Assembly (NCBI GenBank): GCA_045627185.1
Contig: JAZQNE010000100.1
Location: 1-21,038 of the forward strand
Reading direction: 5' to 3'
Source: SZUA-448 sp045627185
GTDB lineage: Bacteria; Bacillota; Clostridia; Lachnospirales; Lachnospiraceae
Length of the DNA stretch: 21,038 bases
A program made the position numbers and the translations under genes. Shown here piece by piece: positions 17,169-21,038 of the stretch. Below the pieces are notes generated by a model that was not told where the DNA came from, ran no database searches, and saw nothing but the letters and a program-made list of their open reading frames with translations. Position 1 is the stretch's first letter. Every line of letters begins with the position of its first letter.

Positions 17169-17234
17169 TCGGGGTTATAATTTCAGATATATAACCGATA
17201 AATATGATAAGACTATATCTCTGTCCGTATTGAA

Positions 17235-17240
17235 TATAAT
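17235..17240 (+). promoter_or_regulatory. Possible -10 element for the lectin-like gene
   Basis: A perfect TATAAT lies 63 bases before the start codon but has no good -35 at normal spacing. It sits in the loop and descending arm of an imperfect hairpin (17221-17231/17238-17248). A second TATAAT at 17176-17181 is an alternative and also lacks a good -35. An activator-dependent promoter would fit. Confidence 0.35.
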
Positions 17241-17303
17241 ACAGACGGTGAAAATGGATTTTATAGTACGCTCTTTTGAGCAGATGACAAGGAGGTCCTG
17301 ATT

Positions 17304-20300
17304 ATGGAGAAAGGAAAGAGAAAACTGTTTACGACAGTACTGAGCATGCTTCTTGCGTTTATGCTTGTTGCAGATGGCATGTTCATTCCTAATGGCTTTA
17401 AGACAATTACAAAAGCAAAGGCTGCTGAGTCGCTTTCAGGTATGCAGCTTGGTGTGCCGGTAATGTCAGAGGATGGTAATACATTCTCATTTGCTAATGC
17501 AGAAATCGCAGGAGATAAGACATACACTCTTATGTCTATAGCCGTTGACAAGGGTTACATCGTTGAAAATAAGACATATCCCTGGTCGATGACAGACCTT
17601 GGTGCTCACAAAACTGCTACATGGCAGTGGGATACACCAAAAACAACCGCTGAAGTCCAGACAATCATCAGAAGCATCAGCTTCCAGCATGTACAGGGAG
17701 TGAAGGTTGATATAACAATCGACTCGAGCGTATCTGAGCTTCCTTCAGGCGGTATCATTACATCTTACAAGATGTATAACGATGATATGACACAGTACAA
17801 GACTCATTATTACATGTATGTGCCTAACTCGGGTTCGGGCGGTTATCATAAATGGGAAGAGGCATATCATCTTGCCAAAACATATACGTATCTTGGTATG
17901 AAGGGCTATCTTGTTACTATTACCGAGGAAGGCGAGGACCGCGTTCTTGATAATATTACCGGTAATGGTGTTCAGTCCTGGGCCGGCGGTGTCAGAGTAC
18001 GATATGACGCCGATACGGAGAAGATTGTTGCTCACGACAGTCTTGACAGTGAATACTTTAATGAAGCATCGCAGAGACCGGAGGCTTATTCGGGCGGTTC
18101 TATAGCAAGTTCAGCCTGGGTTTGGGCATGCGGACCTGAAGCCGGTATGTTTATTCCAAATACAAGTGCCAGTGGTTATGAAAGTACAGATTCAAAGACG
18201 GGTGTTAATTCGCTTGTAAAAACACATCCTATGATGGGAACGTACAGTAACTGGAAAAGCGGAGAACCCAACAACTATTCACCGGCTGAATGGTGTCTGC
18301 TTGTGCATTTCGGAAGTCCCGCACAGGTTACAAATGACGGCTGGAATGATTACGCACATGACACGTCAAGTATTGTCGGTTTCTTTGTAGAATTTGGCGG
18401 TTACGAAGATGATCCCTGGATGGATGCCGAAACCGGTCTTCCTGTGGGCGATGAAACCGGTGCAACTTCACAGTCAACAAGTATCCAGCTTAATGAAGAG
18501 TGGACACTTGAGAGTAATAAAAACGTATTTACCGCGCATTGTGACATTGTAATGACAAGTCTTGTTGACGGCAGCAGGACCATATATCCTACTGATGTTA
18601 CCAGAACGCTTACATTTAATGCCGCCGACAGATATTATTCCGGTTCACCTTATTCGTTTACAAACTTCATCAGCGCAACGGAACGTGCGGAATTCCTGAC
18701 AAAGACCGGATTTTCAGAGTCGGATTTCCCCGCATCCGTTTCTGCTCAGTTCTACATGGATGAGGCCTGTACCGTTCCCACTGATAATTCAAACAGCGGT
18801 GCTGCAGGCTCAGGCAAGGCACCCGTTAATATCGGTAAGTATTATGCGGCAGCAACAATCAAGGGTGTAAGAGTTGTTGATGATTTCGAAATCATGGAAA
18901 CGCCTTTTGCTGAGAATGATCCTGATAATACTTTTAATCCTGCCGGCGAAGATCCTTCAGGTGAAGATCCCGCTCAGCCGTTACCGCTTCTTGCCAATCT
19001 TTCGGGCTATCAGAGAAAGACTGACGGAGCTGTTGTTATTACAGGCTATTGGGGTGAAACGAACCCTGAAAAGAGACTGATTGTCAGTGTAGGCGGCAGT
19101 TATGCTGTTCCTGTGGGAATGGCAGACGTCATTGGTAAGAACTTTACTGTTACAATTCCCGGCGATGTTGTCGGAGAAGCAACATTTGTTGATGCTTACC
19201 ATGAAGACAAGAGTTCTGAGAAAATCAGAATTTATACGAATGTGCATCCTTCATGCGAAATTGTTACAGATACCGTGGCTGTGATTACATGGCCTTCAGT
19301 ACCGGGCGCAACAGGGTATAAAATTGATGTTTCATTTGATGCATCGTTTAAGAATATTGTTTCGGGATATGCCGGAAAAGCAGTTTCCGGAACACGAATA
19401 AACGTTACAGGACTGAACCCTGAAACAGCATATTATTTCAGAATTCGGGTTGTGGACAGTCAGGGTAAGGAAAGTGCAAGCTCCCCCACAATCTGCGTGA
19501 CTACACTTGAAACCGGAGCTGAGCCTCAGGAAAATCCCGAAACTGAAATTTATGGCGCACGCGAGCCATATACTATCGGGCCTGACGGTATTCTGCCGCG
19601 CGGACTTCTGTATGGACAGATTGACTACGATACGGATTTCATCAACGATGTAATTATTTATGCGACTGATTCGAACGGCCAGAAGCTTCAAAATACCTAC
19701 ATCAACCTTACGACTGAGGAATTTGTAACTGACCTTGATTATACGTACTATTCAATCAACAACGGCCGTTCCTGGACAAAGGCCACCAAGAAGATTGATT
19801 ATAAGAAGCTCCAGTCACTTCTTAAGAAGGGCTTCACACTGAAGCTTATGAAGGGCACCATGGTCAAGAGCAAGCCTTCAGAGGATTCAGTTGTTTACTC
19901 ATTTGAGAAGATTAACAAGCGTCAGAAGCTTTCCGCATTGAAGATTAATTACGCAATTTATTCCGATTATTCGGGCCTTACAAACGGGCAGTGGACCGTG
20001 ATGGTCAACGGAATAGAGGTTAATGTTGCGAAGTACTGGTTTGGTATTGCCGACTCAACAGGTAAACAGATTAGTGAAAAAGGCTGGGGCCTCTGGCCTT
20101 ATATGGACGGTGTCTGGATTAAGGACGTTGTCGCCGACAAACAGCTTAAAGAAAAATACCTTTACAAGCTTCCGGCATTCGGTAATACACCTGCGAGTGT
20201 AACAAAGAAGGTTACCGTTTACGGCCTTGCAAAGGCAAGTAAGACAAAGGTTAACTACACCTACGAGAACATGTCACTCAATAAGGATTATCTGGTTTAT

Positions 20301-20939
20301 TACGGTGAGGAAATTCCCGATACACGTGCTGATAAGGAAAAACTTATCCGTAAGACAGACGAAGCACCTTTTGAGTACATAGATGCTTCTGTAGTAACAA
20401 CTGCAAAGGACAGGAGTGTTACAGATTATCTTGGCAAGGTCTTTGATAATAACAGTGACAAGCCTGTAAAGCTGCTGCTTACGGCATATATTACAGATGA
20501 ACGTAACACAATCATTGTCTGGAAGAAGGCTACGACAACCAAGCCCGCTTCAGCGCATCAGGTAATCAGGCTTGCTGCAAGAGGTCCTGTTGCGGATGAG
20601 AACACTTCCTTTACAGTTAAGAACGGAGCACTGAAGTTTAAGATTGACAAGACCCTGAGCTACACCTACTATGAGGCTTCAACCAACAACTGGAAGTCGG
20701 TTCCGCCTAAGATCACAACCAACACAATTCTTACCATCCGGGCAAAGAATACCGCAAAGGGCGGCAAGGAAAACGATACACAGCATGCAACCGGTTATGA
20801 GTCTTACCTTGTTCTTGAGTACGGTGTGGCTAACGCTAAGACCGGAAAGAAGGGTGTTGTTTCAGCCAGGGCATTCACCACAATGGAGGCTGCAGAGAGC
20901 CACCTTGCGGAGTTGAACGCTGCAGGAAACACGCAGTAA
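17304..20939 (+). CDS. Secreted protein with C-type lectin-like and fibronectin III domains
   Basis: A 1211-residue exported protein. Its signal peptide (hydrophobic core about 9-29) probably ends near AKA-A at 38-41. Residues about 169-368 form a C-type lectin-like domain: the YHKWEEAYHLA opening, SWAGGVRV (225-232), WVWACG (272-277), NWKSGEPNN (316-324) and GWNDY (346-350), ending GFFVEFGG. EPN and WND are the calcium/sugar-binding motifs of classic C-type lectins; the disulphide pattern is reduced (Cys276, Cys331). A fibronectin III domain lies at about 647-735. The rest (770-1211) is Lys-rich and unrecognised, with a YTYY...W motif at 813-824 and 1120 onward, the first also resembling an Asp-box (SINNGRSW, 817-824). 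There is no LPXTG signal. The start has a strong RBS (AAGGAGGT, seven bases upstream). Probable role: calcium-dependent binding to glycans or surfaces, by inference. Confidence 0.92.
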   Translation: MEKGKRKLFTTVLSMLLAFMLVADGMFIPNGFKTITKAKAAESLSGMQLGVPVMSEDGNTFSFANAEIAGDKTYTLMSIAVDKGYIVENKTYPWSMTDLGAHKTATWQWDTPKTTAEVQTIIRSISFQHVQGVKVDITIDSSVSELPSGGIITSYKMYNDDMTQYKTHYYMYVPNSGSGGYHKWEEAYHLAKTYTYLGMKGYLVTITEEGEDRVLDNITGNGVQSWAGGVRVRYDADTEKIVAHDSLDSEYFNEASQRPEAYSGGSIASSAWVWACGPEAGMFIPNTSASGYESTDSKTGVNSLVKTHPMMGTYSNWKSGEPNNYSPAEWCLLVHFGSPAQVTNDGWNDYAHDTSSIVGFFVEFGGYEDDPWMDAETGLPVGDETGATSQSTSIQLNEEWTLESNKNVFTAHCDIVMTSLVDGSRTIYPTDVTRTLTFNAADRYYSGSPYSFTNFISATERAEFLTKTGFSESDFPASVSAQFYMDEACTVPTDNSNSGAAGSGKAPVNIGKYYAAATIKGVRVVDDFEIMETPFAENDPDNTFNPAGEDPSGEDPAQPLPLLANLSGYQRKTDGAVVITGYWGETNPEKRLIVSVGGSYAVPVGMADVIGKNFTVTIPGDVVGEATFVDAYHEDKSSEKIRIYTNVHPSCEIVTDTVAVITWPSVPGATGYKIDVSFDASFKNIVSGYAGKAVSGTRINVTGLNPETAYYFRIRVVDSQGKESASSPTICVTTLETGAEPQENPETEIYGAREPYTIGPDGILPRGLLYGQIDYDTDFINDVIIYATDSNGQKLQNTYINLTTEEFVTDLDYTYYSINNGRSWTKATKKIDYKKLQSLLKKGFTLKLMKGTMVKSKPSEDSVVYSFEKINKRQKLSALKINYAIYSDYSGLTNGQWTVMVNGIEVNVAKYWFGIADSTGKQISEKGWGLWPYMDGVWIKDVVADKQLKEKYLYKLPAFGNTPASVTKKVTVYGLAKASKTKVNYTYENMSLNKDYLVYYGEEIPDTRADKEKLIRKTDEAPFEYIDASVVTTAKDRSVTDYLGKVFDNNSDKPVKLLLTAYITDERNTIIVWKKATTTKPASAHQVIRLAARGPVADENTSFTVKNGALKFKIDKTLSYTYYEASTNNWKSVPPKITTNTILTIRAKNTAKGGKENDTQHATGYESYLVLEYGVANAKTGKKGVVSARAFTTMEAAESHLAELNAAGNTQ

Positions 20940-20966
20940 CAAAGACGTAGGTGCTGTAAAGTAGCT

Positions 20967-21011
20967 GCCGGATGCTGTGAAATTGCAACGGGGGATTTCA
21001 CCGGTGCTGTA
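20967..21011 (+). other. Hairpin after the lectin-like gene
   Basis: GTGAAAT (20977-20983) and ATTTCAC (20995-21001) can pair across an 11-nt loop, with flanking CCGG on both sides able to extend the stem past a bulge. There is no U-tract, so it is not a standard terminator. The word GCTGT recurs nearby (20953, 20974, 21006). The window ends soon after, so its role is unclear. Confidence 0.35.
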
Positions 21012-21038
21012 AAACAACAATTGAGTTACTGATTTGAT

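Larger units (their letters stand above)
16947..17303. other. Divergent intergenic region (357 bp) with tiled inverted repeats
   Basis: This is the only gene-free stretch longer than 300 bases. It holds the minus-strand operon promoter (16982-17010), then an almost unbroken chain of inverted repeats from 17037 to 17248, and the ribosome binding site of the lectin-like gene (AAGGAGGT, 17289-17296). The repeat arms are 17037-17046/17061-17070, 17071-17075/17081-17085, 17098-17106/17122-17130, 17129-17140/17157-17168, 17173-17179/17190-17196, 17185-17191/17214-17220 and 17221-17231/17238-17248. Much of it is AT-rich. No ORF with a credible start was seen. Confidence 0.8.

Noticed and set aside
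16947..17303. A full chromosomal origin
   Set aside because: Only two perfect DnaA boxes are seen and neither dnaA, dnaN, rpmH nor a plasmid rep gene is adjacent; kept as a finding, not as a feature call.
17808..18407. C-type lectin domain as target of a diversity-generating retroelement
   Set aside because: The domain is N-terminal rather than C-terminal, no template repeat was noticed and no reverse transcriptase lies in the window.

Overview
The window looks like a piece of a low-to-mid GC Gram-positive genome of the Clostridia, most probably a Lachnospiraceae-type gut or rumen bacterium. This rests on strong AGGAGG-type ribosome binding sites, sigma-A-like promoters, very large secreted proteins with Pro-Thr linkers, a DUF5057-type surface protein and a secreted CotH-type kinase-like lipoprotein. 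The placement is inference from family content. No rRNA, tRNA, CRISPR array, transposase, phage gene or replication gene was recognised.

Layout. (1) 5-5242, plus strand: a 1745-residue secreted multidomain protein, followed by a probable terminator. (2) 5445-6893, plus: a CotH-family lipoprotein. (3) 6972-8666, plus: a good promoter, a structured leader of about 150 nt and a CvpA-like membrane protein with a long C-terminal extension. (4) 8694-8774: two strong terminators in tandem between converging genes. (5) 16946 down to 8841, minus: a five-gene operon encoding a three-TM membrane protein with an acidic Pro-Glu tail, a MoxR-type AAA+ ATPase, a DUF58 protein, a BatA-like membrane VWA protein, and a second membrane protein with two VWA domains and a split glutamine-amidotransferase-like domain. 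(6) 16947-17303: a divergent intergenic region packed with abutting inverted repeats, including an inverted pair of perfect DnaA-box nonamers. (7) 17304-20939, plus: a 1211-residue secreted protein with a C-type lectin-like domain and a fibronectin type III domain.

How the genes may work together. The minus-strand operon is the MoxR-DUF58-VWA arrangement known from many bacteria (Bat operons; by analogy RavA-ViaA). There the ATPase is thought to act as a chaperone that assembles or activates VWA/MIDAS-bearing envelope complexes. The plus-strand genes are mainly cell-surface proteins. A link between the two sets is not shown by the sequence; the shared divergent intergenic region is the only physical connection.

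The best candidates for something unusual are the tiled inverted-repeat/DnaA-box region at 17037-17248, the operon's extra first gene, the two-VWA protein whose second VWA lies inside an amidotransferase-like fold, and the internally repeated surface protein paired with a CotH-like kinase. None of these can be called a proven new system from sequence alone.
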